A stretch of DNA of 64,000 nt from Macrosoma leucophasiata (lineage: Eukaryota; Arthropoda; Insecta; Lepidoptera; Hedylidae), in the NCBI GenBank assembly GCA_036365455.1, contig JAWQUS010000022.1, forward strand, positions 5,766,001-5,830,000, given 5' to 3'. Shown piece by piece: positions 61,201-63,841 of this stretch. The position numbers and the translations under genes are program-made. The notes beneath the pieces were generated by a model. That model searched no databases. It was given only the letters and a program-made list of their open reading frames with translations, and had not been told where the DNA came from. Numbering within the stretch: the stretch's first letter is position 1; the number at the start of each line of letters is the position of its first letter.

Positions 61201-63655
61201 GTGTGCAAGCGGACCGACGTGCTGCCCCTCAAGGAACTGCGCACCTACAACCCGCTCGCCAAGCCTCTGCTGAGCGGCTGGGAGAGGTATGTTACATCTG
61301 TGTATACAGGGTTATTTGTAACCAGCGCATAATTCTTAAAGGGGGCTTTGGCTCATTAAGACTTACACATTTGTTATACAACTTTTTCAAATTCAATAAA
61401 TTTTTTACCATACAAAAAAATATGTATAGAATTTGCAGTTCTAATACTTTTTAACTAATACTAATTAATACTAAATTTGATTAATTTTTATTTTCCACTA
61501 TTTTATTTTTTAAATTATAACTTATAATAAAAAGCACGTCTGAACGAGTTCTAATAAACTTGTTGAGACTAGCATTTTATTTTGGATAGACGTTAGTCTC
61601 ATTTTCGTTTGTATTGACTGTTCACCAAATGGGTGACCATAATTTCCTTAATTTGAATTAACTTTGGGACAAAATATTACCTATATCTAAAATGTCTGAT
61701 ATCGATTCGGTTATTGATTCTGAACTAACTAGTTTCGGGTTGTACATTCAATCCTGTTACACGTTGTATAACGGAGTTCCAGTACGACAATTCGAGGTTT
61801 CCTTTATGTGTTGTGTATGTTTGTCGACACGCGCCTTCATCGTGGGCGTTGTCTTCCAGGAACACGATAAAATAATAAGGCTGCTAGTTAGTTCTTACCC
61901 TATTTTAATTATTACAACGCTTAAATCATGAACATATGATGAGATTACAATAATATTTTACAATACAGAACGAATGGGTTTTCAAATGACAATAATTTAC
62001 GACGGCTCTTTTAAAAAGTGAGTGACGTTCGCTCAGTATCAATAGTGTACTTCTTGGCTCTCCCGTTATGCCAGCCAGGTACAACTCCATTCGGTGTTAC
62101 CCGCGCCGTTATATTTATATATATAAATAACTGCCTCAGTAGCGTAGTGGTAGCAGGCCACTACTACTACGCTGGGCGTCCTGGGTTCGTTTCCCGGGTC
62201 GGGGACTATCAGAGATAACGGTTTATAATCCTTTATCTCTGCTTCTATTGGGATTTTTCCATTTTCTGGAAGTTCCCAGTAACTCGGAGTGACTTAGGTG
62301 ACAATTCATCCGCAAATGTATCTTATCCGCGGATGAAATGTCACTCGTTAAAAACAGTAGGGGTCGACTCATCCGAAGTTTTGTTGTTATTCGGAGCAGT
62401 TGCCACCTAGGTAAATTAGTAATTTCCTTCCAAAGTTGAGCCACACCTATATTATACTTATCCAAGATGGCGGCTGCATGAAGTTGTCAACTTTTTCGTC
62501 ATGGGTGTCGTTTTCATGGTTCTTGAGGGTGTTGAATTTGATAGTGGTGTCAAAATGTAAATCCAAGATGGTGGCTGCATGATGTTGTCAACTTTTTCGT
62601 CAACATCTCTGTCTCCCAAAATTTCCAGAAATTTGCTCTCGCTTTGCCTCAAATATCTGCAACAAGTTAAGCCCACAACCCATCCATGACGAAAAAGTTG
62701 ACAACAATGATGAAAGGACCACTAGTAATTTACCTAGGTGGCGACTGCTCCGAATAACAACAATACTTCGGATGAGTCGACCCCTACTGTTTTTAAACGA
62801 GTGACATTTCATCCGCGGATAAGATACATTTGCGGATGAATTGTCACCTAAGCCCTCGAGAGAAGAGAGAAGAGTTTGGTCATGTGCCCGAAGATGGCAA
62901 CAGGTTCGCCACCTGTTACATGGGCCAAAACGTAACGGGCGAGTCGTGGGTGTTTGCATGTATGCTTGAATGCATGCATTTACCTCTTCGGGGATTACAG
63001 GCGTGAAGTTACGTACGTATATATATATATATTTATTTATTTATGTTATGATCGTGGCAAACAAGTATGCAGTTCACATTGATGTTAAGTGATTACTGCA
63101 GCCTTTAAACACCCACACAAAGACCAAGATCAAAATGCAGATGCGTTACCACTCCTGAGGCCTAAGGTGTTATGCCTCTGTGCCGAAAATTAAAAGGCCA
63201 TACATTACCACTTGACCGGAACACGATATTGCTGAACACTACCATTTAGCGGCAAGTATATTAGGTAATGCGGTGGTGCCTATGCCCGCGAGCCCCGTCA
63301 CTGGAGCTCTATCTAGGGTTATCCTGGGGTTCTATCTAGGGTGATACTGCGTCTCTAGGGTTGGCCACTAACCCACCCACCTCCACCAATTCGCATTGGA
63401 GCAGCGTGGTGGAGTAAGCTCCAGGCCTACCACCAGTTAACCAATCTTCATTATTTCAGACAAATAGTCCGCTACAAGGGTCAACGAGAGGTGATATACC
63501 GCGCCCCTTGCGGCCGCCGCCTGCGGAACATGCCCGAGCTGCACCGGTACTTACGTGCCGTACAGTCCGACATGCCCGTCGACCTGTTCGACTTCTCGCC
63601 CGCCACGCACTGTCTGGCAGAGTTCGTCATCAACAAGTGTCTCGTTTCCAAGAAG
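25842..63655 (+). CDS. egg: histone-lysine N-methyltransferase eggless/SETDB1, 24 exons, 3' end outside window
   Basis: SETDB1/Eggless trimethylates histone H3 lysine 9 in the nucleus and silences transposons and genes. The 24 exons join in frame to 1,695 codons. Residues 1-995 are acidic, low-complexity sequence with 48-residue tandem repeats (from residue 146). A four-cysteine motif follows (C1009, C1014, C1043, C1046), then a helical segment (about 1107-1192), the Tudor region (about 1270-1500) with LIFFDHGYAQY and EWIYRGSTRL, and the MBD with its upstream cysteines (about 1582-1695, IYRAPCGRRLRNM). These match known SETDB1 proteins in order and motif. Pre-SET, SET and post-SET exons must lie right of the window. 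The start is the ATG at 25842 in CACCATGG context; an in-frame GTG upstream is not needed. The roughly 1,000-residue N-terminal region is long compared with the human and fly proteins (about 1,260-1,290 residues in total). Confidence 0.93.
26277..26690 (+). repeat. coding tandem repeat, 144-nt period
   Basis: GAAGAATTGAAAGACAGTAT or a variant starts at 26277, 26421 and 26565, an exact 144-nt spacing, so each unit is 48 residues (ending in a form of NESEKQF). The third unit has lost one codon. Two weaker related units follow to about 26940. Confidence 0.9.
28200..28310 (+). mobile_element. LINE-tail-like remnant
   Basis: CAAATTTCATCAAAATCCGT resembles the 3' ends of degenerate retroelements seen again near 31210 and 41570. 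Confidence 0.4.
28620..28745 (-). mobile_element. family A 3' half
   Basis: Reverse copy with GAAGCATGCAGCTCACATTG, ending about 60 bp before exon 2. Confidence 0.7.
28806..28996 (+). CDS. egg: egg exon 2
   Basis: Residues 727-790. Acceptor ACATTACAG, donor GTAAGT. Acidic and polar (SEDSNAHQSETEVKE). In phase 1, out phase 0. Confidence 0.85.
29400..29555 (-). mobile_element. family A internally deleted copy
   Basis: The tail and head of A are joined with the middle missing. A separate 38-bp A fragment lies at 29029-29066. Confidence 0.7.
29615..29990 (-). mobile_element. family C, near-complete copy
   Basis: TAA-repeat tail at the left, ending at GGGCCATGCGCGCTTCC. Probably inserted in the TAA tail of the neighbouring X copy. 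Confidence 0.8.
30000..30214 (-). pseudogene. family X LINE ORF end, copy 3
   Basis: The reverse strand encodes [20 protein letters not shown] followed by a 3' UTR and TTA-repeat tail. Confidence 0.7.
30370..30447 (+). CDS. egg: egg exon 3
   Basis: Residues 791-816, phase 0 on both sides. Acceptor ATTTATAG, donor GTAAGT. Reads IVENIAKAKPTAETQKDSKT. Confidence 0.8.
30480..30612 (+). mobile_element. family A 5' half
   Basis: Head to GTTACGGTCAGGTGGTA, followed directly by family H. Confidence 0.7.
30620..30888 (+). mobile_element. family H copy
   Basis: CATAGAGCCACCAGC to TCCGTTGTTGCTCTATGG, about 70 bp upstream of exon 4. Confidence 0.75.
30957..31074 (+). CDS. egg: egg exon 4
   Basis: Residues 817-856. 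The in-frame acceptor is TTTTTTGAAG|CCC; the nearer ATTACAG gives an immediate stop. Donor GTAAGA, phase 1. Polar and charged. Confidence 0.8.
31090..31260 (+). mobile_element. family L-like remnant
   Basis: Begins ACTAGCTGTTGCCCGCAGCT 17 bp after the exon 4 donor. Confidence 0.5.
31388..31650 (+). mobile_element. family A copy
   Basis: Near-complete A from TGTAGAGCTCCAGTGGCGGA to TTAGCCACTTCAAATAAT. Confidence 0.8.
31868..32105 (+). mobile_element. family E copy
   Basis: CACACCGCGGACACGCCGCC to GTAGTATTATTACATATTCT. Confidence 0.75.
32155..32657 (+). mobile_element. hAT-type MITE P, copy 2
   Basis: Ends CAGTGCCGGAT and ATCCGGCACTG, with the perfect 8-bp duplication GCAACGCA at 32147-32154 and 32658-32665. 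It is interrupted by a family A insertion (32388-32546). Confidence 0.9.
32388..32546 (-). mobile_element. family A inserted in P
   Basis: A 5'-truncated A with a long poly-T, at a site that is uninterrupted in P copy 1. Confidence 0.8.
32790..32990 (+). mobile_element. family S SINE copy
   Basis: Head GATCCGGTTAGTCCAGCGG, B box GGTTCGATCCC, and a TTTA-repeat end about 40 bp from exon 5. Confidence 0.8.
33032..33163 (+). CDS. egg: egg exon 5
   Basis: Residues 856-900. Acceptor TTTGCAG, donor G|GTTTGT (weak), phase 1. Ends NFVEIEESSSEE (888-899), a SUMO-interacting-type pattern. Confidence 0.85.
33194..33666. mobile_element. family B dimer, copy 4
   Basis: Both inverted arms are present, with the centre partly deleted. 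13-bp direct repeat ACTTTCTACTGTT at 33181-33193 and 33667-33679. Starts 31 bp after exon 5. Confidence 0.85.
33800..34095 (+). mobile_element. family A full-length copy
   Basis: Complete from CTGGTGGTCGAGCTCCAGTG to the A-tail. Confidence 0.8.
34096..34539. other. intron sequence, no gene seen
   Basis: AT-rich. The beginning repeats part of the sequence flanking B copy 4 (AGTAACAGATTTAGATGTA), suggesting a local duplication. Confidence 0.4.
34540..35763. mobile_element. mariner-type foldback, 1.22 kb
   Basis: Inverted arms of nearly 500 bp (34540-35035 and about 35235-35763), ends CAGGGTGTCCCAGAACTCAA and complement, TA on both sides. The roughly 200-bp core reads on the reverse strand NPLDFFYWGVLKENF, close to the end of mariner-type transposases, in which TPLDFFLWG is typical. 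The element is non-autonomous. Confidence 0.85.
35766..36013 (+). mobile_element. family M copy
   Basis: ATTGCTGTTCGTTAGTCGCG to TTTGCCGGGTCGGCTAGT, immediately after the foldback. Confidence 0.6.
36015..36415 (+). mobile_element. family O full copy
   Basis: GGCATCGCTATTTTGCATAT to CTCTTTCAAGGTTCCCGCC, ending about 30 bp before exon 6. Repeated at 44975-45380 and, in reverse, 44635-44885. Confidence 0.75.
36448..36578 (+). CDS. egg: egg exon 6
   Basis: Residues 900-943. Acceptor TCAACAG, donor GTAAGT, in phase 1, out phase 0. Charged and polar. Confidence 0.85.
36640..36778. mobile_element. short palindromic MITE
   Basis: GGCCGAATACTCAAACGTCA and its complement bound 139 bp. The interior is AT-rich. 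Confidence 0.65.
36780..37340. mobile_element. degenerate inverted element hosting family C
   Basis: GAGCGGATTTCACCG at the left and GGTGAAATCGACCC at the right suggest inverted ends around the C insertion. Confidence 0.45.
36851..37181 (-). mobile_element. family C copy
   Basis: TAA-repeat tail at the left. 10-bp direct repeat TTCGTTTGAA at 36841-36850 and 37182-37191. Confidence 0.85.
37450..37968 (-). pseudogene. RTE-like LINE ORF fragment with frame breaks
   Basis: The reverse strand encodes EVIRRIQLGWASFGKLRSVF, PQSLKTKVFNQCVLPVMTYG and, after frame breaks, further C-terminal pieces. This matches the endonuclease-reverse transcriptase ORF common in insect genomes. Confidence 0.75.
37996..38246 (-). 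mobile_element. family N MITE, copy 2
   Basis: Both 30-bp termini intact, flanked by TATA-type sequence. Confidence 0.8.
38412..38662. mobile_element. family D copy
   Basis: ACTCAACAATTAATATTGCA to ATTGTTGAGCACTGTACG, both termini present. Confidence 0.8.
38670..38950 (-). mobile_element. family A full-length copy
   Basis: Poly-T to CTCGACCACCAGTAAAG, ending about 50 bp before exon 7. Confidence 0.8.
39002..39088 (+). CDS. egg: egg exon 7
   Basis: Residues 944-972, phase 0 both sides. Proline-rich linker (SSPQPPPTEHVAPPVV). Acceptor TTTTATAG, donor GTATTA. Confidence 0.8.
39110..39600 (-). mobile_element. LINE 3' UTR remnant split by family C
   Basis: AGATACTTTCAAAACGTCTA then, after C, ATAACTATTATAATATT; comparable to 51035-51130. 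Confidence 0.55.
39175..39536 (-). mobile_element. family C copy
   Basis: 12-bp direct repeat AACCACAAATTA at 39163-39174 and 39537-39548. Confidence 0.85.
39601..40140. other. intron sequence, no gene seen
   Basis: AT-rich, no recognised repeat or exon. Confidence 0.45.
40180..40249 (+). CDS. egg: egg exon 8
   Basis: Residues 973-996. Encodes PSPWGLEVFTLDSDDEDVP, a hydrophobic-acidic SUMO-interacting-type pattern. Acceptor GATTTCAG, donor G|GTACTC, phase 1. Confidence 0.8.
40268..40575 (-). mobile_element. family C copy
   Basis: Begins 19 bp after exon 8. Interior deletion around the AACCATAAGGCCTCC junction. Confidence 0.75.
40744..40940. mobile_element. family D copy, one end lost
   Basis: AGTGCTCAACAATTAATTTT present; the opposite terminus is missing. 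Confidence 0.7.
40945..41140 (+). mobile_element. family A rearranged copy
   Basis: CACAGAGGCATAACACCTTA, a 30-bp interruption, then the rest to the A-tail. Confidence 0.7.
41385..41645 (-). mobile_element. family M and L fragments
   Basis: AACTTCGTATTACCTCACAA is the reverse of the M end. A retroelement-type tail (GTCCAGTATCTTCGGAGAT) follows. Confidence 0.5.
41766..41944 (+). CDS. egg: egg exon 9 (four-cysteine motif)
   Basis: Residues 996-1055. CVNSAC (1009-1014) and CEDC (1043-1046) surround TISYFDGDKKR, a probable zinc-binding element of the insect Eggless N-terminal region. Acceptor TTCTCAG, donor GTGAGT, out phase 0. Confidence 0.9.
41945..42417. other. intron sequence, no gene seen
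   Basis: Contains a TATATGTATATA run (about 42055-42095) and AT-rich DNA only. Confidence 0.5.
42418..42652 (+). mobile_element. family M copy
   Basis: ATTGCTGTTCGTTAGTCTCG to AGTTTGCCGGATCAGCTTG. Confidence 0.6.
42655..42775 (+). mobile_element. family A 3' fragment
   Basis: ATTTTGACCTATGGTTTTTG to the A-tail. Confidence 0.65.
42853..43080 (+). mobile_element. family S SINE copy
   Basis: GACGACCCGCTTACTTCAGC head with a mutated B box (GGGTTAGATCG), ending about 45 bp from exon 10. Confidence 0.75.
43127..43281 (+). CDS. egg: egg exon 10
   Basis: Residues 1056-1107. DLVEISDSDSEDE (1078-1090) sits where human SETDB1 has an IIEIPDEDDD motif. Acceptor CTCCAG, donor AA|GTGAGT, phase 2. Confidence 0.9.
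43318..43877. mobile_element. Mutator-like foldback, 560 bp
   Basis: Inverted arms of about 200 bp with ends GGGTGCGATACGGGACTTCG and complement. Perfect 9-bp duplication CTGGATTTG (43309-43317 and 43878-43886). The arms contain degenerate CGAAT-rich tandem units, and the loop carries a piece of family A (near 43625-43675). 9-bp duplications and long TIRs are known for Mutator-like elements. Confidence 0.8.
43989..44294 (-). mobile_element. family F tRNA-derived SINE, full copy
   Basis: Read in reverse, the head GCCTCGGTAGCCTAGTGGTA and GGGTTCGATTCC give A and B boxes. 10-bp duplication AGTTAAAGAA at 43979-43988 and 44295-44304. Confidence 0.85.
44385..44630 (+). mobile_element. family A copy
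   Basis: CTGGTGGTAGAGCTCCAGTG to ATCAATGTGGACTGC, 3' end lost. Confidence 0.75.
44635..44885 (-). mobile_element. family O reverse copy
   Basis: Reverse complement of the middle of O (GTAAAGTAGCCATCGCTTTA). Forms an inverted pair with the next O copy. Confidence 0.7.
44887..44965 (+). mobile_element. family H fragment
   Basis: CATAGAGCAACACGGGCCAC to CTTCCTCCTCTGTC, between two O copies. Confidence 0.7.
44975..45380 (+). mobile_element. family O full copy
   Basis: ATTATGGCATCGCTATTACG to CAAGGTTCCCGCCAAAA. Confidence 0.75.
45405..45628 (-). mobile_element. family H copy
   Basis: Reverse H ending GCCGCGTTGCTCTTGG, about 50 bp from exon 11. Confidence 0.7.
45683..45798 (+). CDS. egg: egg exon 11 (helical segment)
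   Basis: Residues 1107-1146. Encodes LLEGQLADMFNETWVKYNLD and DTESVLKAELDALE, probably helical. Acceptor TTGCCGCAG, donor A|GTAAGT, phase 1. Confidence 0.9.
45826..45992 (+). repeat. family G arm
   Basis: Shares CAACGTTTCGCAAC and CTACATCACTACATAA-type phrases with 52200-52365. Starts 27 bp after exon 11. Confidence 0.6.
46015..46215 (+). repeat. polypurine GGGAGAGA tract, about 200 bp
   Basis: Almost unbroken G/A on the plus strand with only isolated pyrimidines. Confidence 0.9.
46246..46528 (+). mobile_element. family H copy
   Basis: CCATAGAGCAACTATGGAGG to CGCGGCCGGTGGCCCGTG. Confidence 0.75.
46529..46730 (+). mobile_element. family E copy, left of an inverted pair
   Basis: CACACCGCGGACACTTTGCC to GTCCATTCTATACGATACG; a CGATA run follows. 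Confidence 0.75.
46740..47172 (+). pseudogene. LINE ORF C-terminal relic, 136 codons
   Basis: The frame 46756-47166 encodes MRSLRKICGVSLTDRVRNED, MLRWFGHIERM and GRPRLTYHDQIGRIL, ending TLSAYPVRDLA. This is a typical end of an RTE-like endonuclease-reverse transcriptase ORF. It is 5'-truncated and sits between two inverted E copies. Confidence 0.8.
47190..47385 (-). mobile_element. family E copy, right of the inverted pair
   Basis: GAATGGACACTTCGACGTCC to GGCGGATTGTCCGCGGTGTG. Confidence 0.75.
47440..47579 (+). CDS. egg: egg exon 12
   Basis: Residues 1146-1192. Continues the helical region (RSKEINTLLNDCQVSTDSL), then QELPPVILYDSTDYY. Acceptor CTCCACAG, donor GTGAGT, phase 0. Confidence 0.9.
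47625..47800 (+). mobile_element. family C copy, 5'-truncated
   Basis: GGAGGCCTTATGGGCGTTTT to the TTGCCATGATATATAA end, arranged tail-to-tail with the next copy. Confidence 0.75.
47801..48030 (-). mobile_element. family C copy, tail end lost
   Basis: AACTGCCCATAAGGCCTCCG to GGGGTCATGCGCGCTTC. Confidence 0.75.
48031..48458. other. intron sequence, T-rich
   Basis: Several T-runs and no recognised repeat or exon. Confidence 0.5.
48459..48491 (+). CDS. egg: egg exon 13 (33 nt)
   Basis: Eleven codons (SSSTAVEKIDE), residues 1193-1203, phase 0 both sides. Acceptor ATTTTCAG, donor GTAAGT. Confidence 0.75.
48492..48929. other. intron sequence, no gene seen
   Basis: AT-rich; a 78-codon frame at 48583 has no family signature. 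Confidence 0.4.
48930..49208 (-). mobile_element. family A copy
   Basis: TGGAAGTGGCAAACAATGCA to CTCTACCACCAGTAAAA. Confidence 0.75.
49209..49305 (-). mobile_element. family Q fragment
   Basis: AATCGATTCAGTTATTGATT and TTTCGGGTTGTACATTTAA match the reverse of the Q left end. It ends about 15 bp before exon 14. Confidence 0.65.
49322..49426 (+). CDS. egg: egg exon 14
   Basis: Residues 1204-1238, phase 0 both sides. Basic MPTGKRRMTS and EPPAKKAAIP could act as a nuclear localisation signal. Acceptor ATTGCAG, donor GTATGT. Confidence 0.85.
49440..50030. mobile_element. family L, two copies in opposite orientation
   Basis: 49460-49790 (reverse) and 49800-50030 (forward) share GCTATCTGCCAGTGAAAGTC and its complement, giving a long imperfect inverted repeat. 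Confidence 0.6.
50105..50255 (+). mobile_element. family A 3' fragment
   Basis: TCTATAGGCCGCAGTCATCA to the A-tail, with a duplicated TTTGACCT segment. Confidence 0.6.
50327..50368 (+). CDS. egg: egg exon 15 (42 nt)
   Basis: Residues 1239-1252 (ESKSMVIDDRIDDD), phase 0 both sides. Acceptor TTTTCAG, donor GTAAGT. Confidence 0.8.
50395..50637. mobile_element. family B dimer, copy 5 (centre deleted)
   Basis: Complete left tRNA-like arm and the outer half of the right arm. 17-bp direct repeat AAATATCATCATTCATT at 50378-50394 and 50638-50654. Starts 27 bp after exon 15. Confidence 0.85.
50880..51130 (-). mobile_element. LINE tail fragments
   Basis: 50885-50945 is the reverse of the 46740-47172 LINE end. 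51035-51130 is the 3' UTR type also seen at 39110 and 5948. Confidence 0.5.
51250..51385 (-). mobile_element. family L fragment
   Basis: GTCTGCCAGTGAAAGCCCCG and CCAGCCGTTCCTGAGATTAG. Confidence 0.55.
51398..51566 (-). mobile_element. family S SINE copy
   Basis: Reverse copy with CGCTTACACTCACAGCCCCA and the B-box complement GGATCGAACCC. Confidence 0.8.
51677..51856 (+). CDS. egg: egg exon 16 (start of Tudor region)
   Basis: Residues 1253-1312. Very GC-rich, alanine-rich start, then GALLYAMSATGPWHRVRVTD, where WHRVRV matches human WHKGTL at the first Tudor strand. Acceptor CCCCGCAG. Donor taken as GCG|GTGACA, giving a loop length near the human one. An in-frame alternative donor AAC|GTAAAA at 51893 would add 12 residues (VTDLEFKKLTKN) but coincides with the edge of an F SINE. 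Confidence 0.8.
51893..52172 (-). mobile_element. family F SINE copy
   Basis: Reverse F, almost full length, with internal deletions and a damaged B box. Starts 36 bp after the exon 16 donor. Confidence 0.75.
52187..52760. mobile_element. family G foldback interrupted by family A
   Basis: The left arm (52200-52440) is partly complementary to 52693-52760. Flanked by TGTTGCATATGTGCA on both sides (about 52188 and 52771), a possible 15-bp duplication. Confidence 0.55.
52450..52692 (-). mobile_element. family A copy in G
   Basis: Poly-T to CTCTACCACCAGTAAAA with small internal deletions. Confidence 0.75.
52763..53000 (+). repeat. three decayed tandem copies of the exon 16 end
   Basis: Units start at 52763, 52841 and 52939, each with TGTTGCAAATGTGCAG or a variant followed by sequence resembling 51843-51885. 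Conceptual reading gives VKPADNVLEV, PKPVNDLKF and a broken third copy, against QPKPAVTDLEF in exon 16. Confidence 0.6.
53123..53246 (+). CDS. egg: egg exon 17 (Tudor region)
   Basis: Residues 1313-1354. YGQRYTMCTVEFKNKAGKNQ matches human GKKYKVKFDNKGKS. Acceptor TTTTCAG, donor G|GTAAAT, phase 1. Confidence 0.92.
53278..53394 (+). pseudogene. LINE ORF C-terminal fragment, 38 codons
   Basis: WTDDLVKVAGNRWMRAARDR then SLWQSLVEAFVQQWTSFC and a stop: the classic C-terminus of RTE-like LINEs, 31 bp after exon 17. Followed by an ATGATG run. Confidence 0.8.
53418..53505 (-). mobile_element. family F fragment
   Basis: AAACTTCACGCCTATAATCC to ACATGCAAACAGGTGACGAG. Confidence 0.65.
53725..53962 (+). 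mobile_element. family N MITE, copy 3
   Basis: Both termini intact; nearly identical to copy 1, so recent. Confidence 0.85.
53963..54480. other. intron sequence, no gene seen
   Basis: A short F-like fragment near 54075-54125; otherwise unclassified. Confidence 0.4.
54490..54823 (+). mobile_element. family C copy next to exon 18
   Basis: The TTATTATT tail ends about 20 bp before the exon 18 acceptor, so the branch-point region may lie in or beside the tail. Confidence 0.8.
54845..54944 (+). CDS. egg: egg exon 18 (Tudor region)
   Basis: Residues 1354-1387. RAIAWFKDPVTSKEYYSSGI then VAEVPNPVNMYR, matching human RVVAKYKDGNQ...AGIVAETPN. Acceptor GCTGCAG, donor AG|GTGAGC, phase 2. Confidence 0.93.
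55030..55255 (+). mobile_element. family E copy
   Basis: ACACCGCGGACACTCCGCCA to TATTACATATTCTCTG, with CCTAGACC on both sides as a possible 8-bp duplication. Confidence 0.8.
55345..55700. mobile_element. family B dimer, copy 6
   Basis: Both tRNA-like arms complete with a short centre. 16-bp direct repeat AACATTTATATCACTT at 55329-55344 and 55701-55716. Confidence 0.88.
55717..56230. other. intron sequence, no gene seen
   Basis: The start belongs to a repeat split by B copy 6 (AGACCCC...GACCCCAAGAG); the rest is AT-rich. Confidence 0.4.
56232..56537 (+). mobile_element. family F SINE, full copy
   Basis: ACTGCCTCGGTAGCCTAGTG head, GGGTTCGATTCCCGGGTAGG B box, ending GGCGTGAAGTTACGTAAT. Confidence 0.85.
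56630..57000 (-). mobile_element. family C copy abutting exon 19
   Basis: 12-bp direct repeat AATAATCTGTTA at 56618-56629 and 57001-57012. The right repeat is followed directly by CAG and exon 19. Confidence 0.88.
57016..57215 (+). CDS. egg: egg exon 19 (Tudor region)
   Basis: Residues 1387-1454. RYLIFFDHGYAQYARHGHTR, then a YLLAYPERPMVRLHAGQNLK segment and TEWKG. It matches human FLIFFDDGYASYV and [21 protein letters not shown]. The donor is AAAG|GCGAGT, a GC donor: the only nearby GT gives a frameshift. Phase 1. Confidence 0.93.
57236..57605 (+). mobile_element. family A copy split by a TTCTA-tailed LINE end
   Basis: 57236-57282 and 57513-57605 are A. Between them is a 230-bp sequence ending in TTCTATTCTATTCTAAT. 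Confidence 0.6.
57636..57875 (+). mobile_element. family F SINE copy
   Basis: ACTGCCTCGGTAGCCTAGTG to ACGTAACCGGCGAATCGTGG, 3' end lost. Confidence 0.8.
57954..58138 (+). CDS. egg: egg exon 20 (end of Tudor region)
   Basis: Residues 1454-1515. RWWASKVLAVDASLAKVQFL and EWIYRGSTRLAPLY (1480-1493), the latter almost identical to human SETDB1. Acceptor TTAACAG, donor GTATGT, phase 0. Confidence 0.95.
58200..58241 (+). repeat. CA microsatellite
   Basis: About 18 uninterrupted CA units in the intron. Confidence 0.95.
58365..58730 (-). mobile_element. family C copy
   Basis: GTGGCAACCCATTATCCGTC to CGGGCCATGCGCGCTTCAC, ending about 30 bp before exon 21. Confidence 0.8.
58761..58838 (+). CDS. egg: egg exon 21
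   Basis: Residues 1516-1541. TNMPYVEYTRSDESSKNTET corresponds to the human RPNMGAV...VQYTQDL linker. Acceptor TTTTCAG, donor GTATAG, phase 0. Confidence 0.85.
58858..59130 (+). mobile_element. family A copy
   Basis: Divergent full-length copy beginning CTAGTGGTAGAGTTCCAGAG. Confidence 0.75.
59355..59649 (+). mobile_element. family H, reference copy
   Basis: Perfect 14-bp inverted ends CCATAGAGCAACAC / GTGTTGCTCTATGG. Confidence 0.85.
59668..60245 (+). mobile_element. family Q, uninterrupted copy
   Basis: Provides the empty sites for C at TTTTGTCCCA (about 59770) and for B at ATAACTCGAT (about 60181). Confidence 0.75.
60310..60600 (+). mobile_element. family A, reference full-length copy
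   Basis: About 290 bp from TTTACTGGTGGTAGAGCTCC to a 13-base A-tail. Confidence 0.85.
60682..60801 (+). CDS. egg: egg exon 22
   Basis: Residues 1542-1581, phase 0 both sides. QDLHRQRAVAKKSVSSSQVA matches human ESQLAQSRKQVAKKSTSF. Acceptor TTAACGCAG; the nearer ATAACAG gives an in-frame stop. Donor GTACGT. Confidence 0.9.
60937..61112 (-). mobile_element. family F SINE, head lost
   Basis: ACGTAACATCACGCCTGTAA to CGATGTACTGGGAAG, ending about 28 bp before exon 23. Confidence 0.75.
61141..61286 (+). CDS. egg: egg exon 23 (cysteine segment before the MBD)
   Basis: Residues 1582-1630. YYTPKNAVRPHKMVPHSCSA then VCKRTDVLPLKELRTYNPL, matching human FYLPHVCSYTCLSRVRPM. Acceptor ACCTGCAG, donor AG|GTATGT, phase 2. 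Confidence 0.93.
61500..61765 (-). mobile_element. family Q, reverse partial copy
   Basis: GAGTTCTAATAAACTTGTTG to TTCAATCCTGTTACACGTTG. Confidence 0.7.
61766..62128. other. intron sequence, no gene seen
   Basis: Open frames of 66-79 codons lack family signatures. Confidence 0.4.
62129..63016 (+). mobile_element. family F SINE split by a foldback
   Basis: 62129-62290 carries the tRNA-like head and 62872-63016 the body and tail. Confidence 0.8.
62293..62852. mobile_element. foldback element inside the F SINE
   Basis: Inverted arms of about 150 bp with ends CTTAGGTGACAATTCATCCG and complement. The core repeats AAGTTGTCAACTTTTTCGTC twice and once inverted. No clear target duplication. Confidence 0.8.
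63045..63312 (-). mobile_element. family A copy
   Basis: TATGATCGTGGCAAACAAGT to CCGTCACTGGAGCTCTA. Confidence 0.75.
63358..63430 (+). mobile_element. family C fragment
   Basis: GGTTGGCCACTAACCCACCC to GAGTAAGCTCCAGGCCT, about 30 bp before exon 24. Confidence 0.65.
63460..63655 (+). CDS. egg: egg exon 24 (MBD)
   Basis: Residues 1630-1695. VIYRAPCGRRLRNMPELHRY matches human VIYKTPCGLCLRTMQEIERY; then FDFSPATHCLAEFVINKCLV. Acceptor ATTTCAG, donor GTAAAT, phase 0. The next exon should open the pre-SET domain and is outside the window. Confidence 0.93.
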
Positions 63656-63841
63656 GTAAATAAATATTGACCGTAACCATTCTGACGACATTTTCCTTGT
63701 TGTTCCTTGTCGAGCGAAAGTATTCGAAAGAAGGAAAGAAAGAAAAATATATTTATTTGGATAATAAATACTTAATAGAAAACAAAACAGAAAAAAATAG
63801 AAAACACTGCAATAGAATTTACACAAAAAAATAAATAATAA

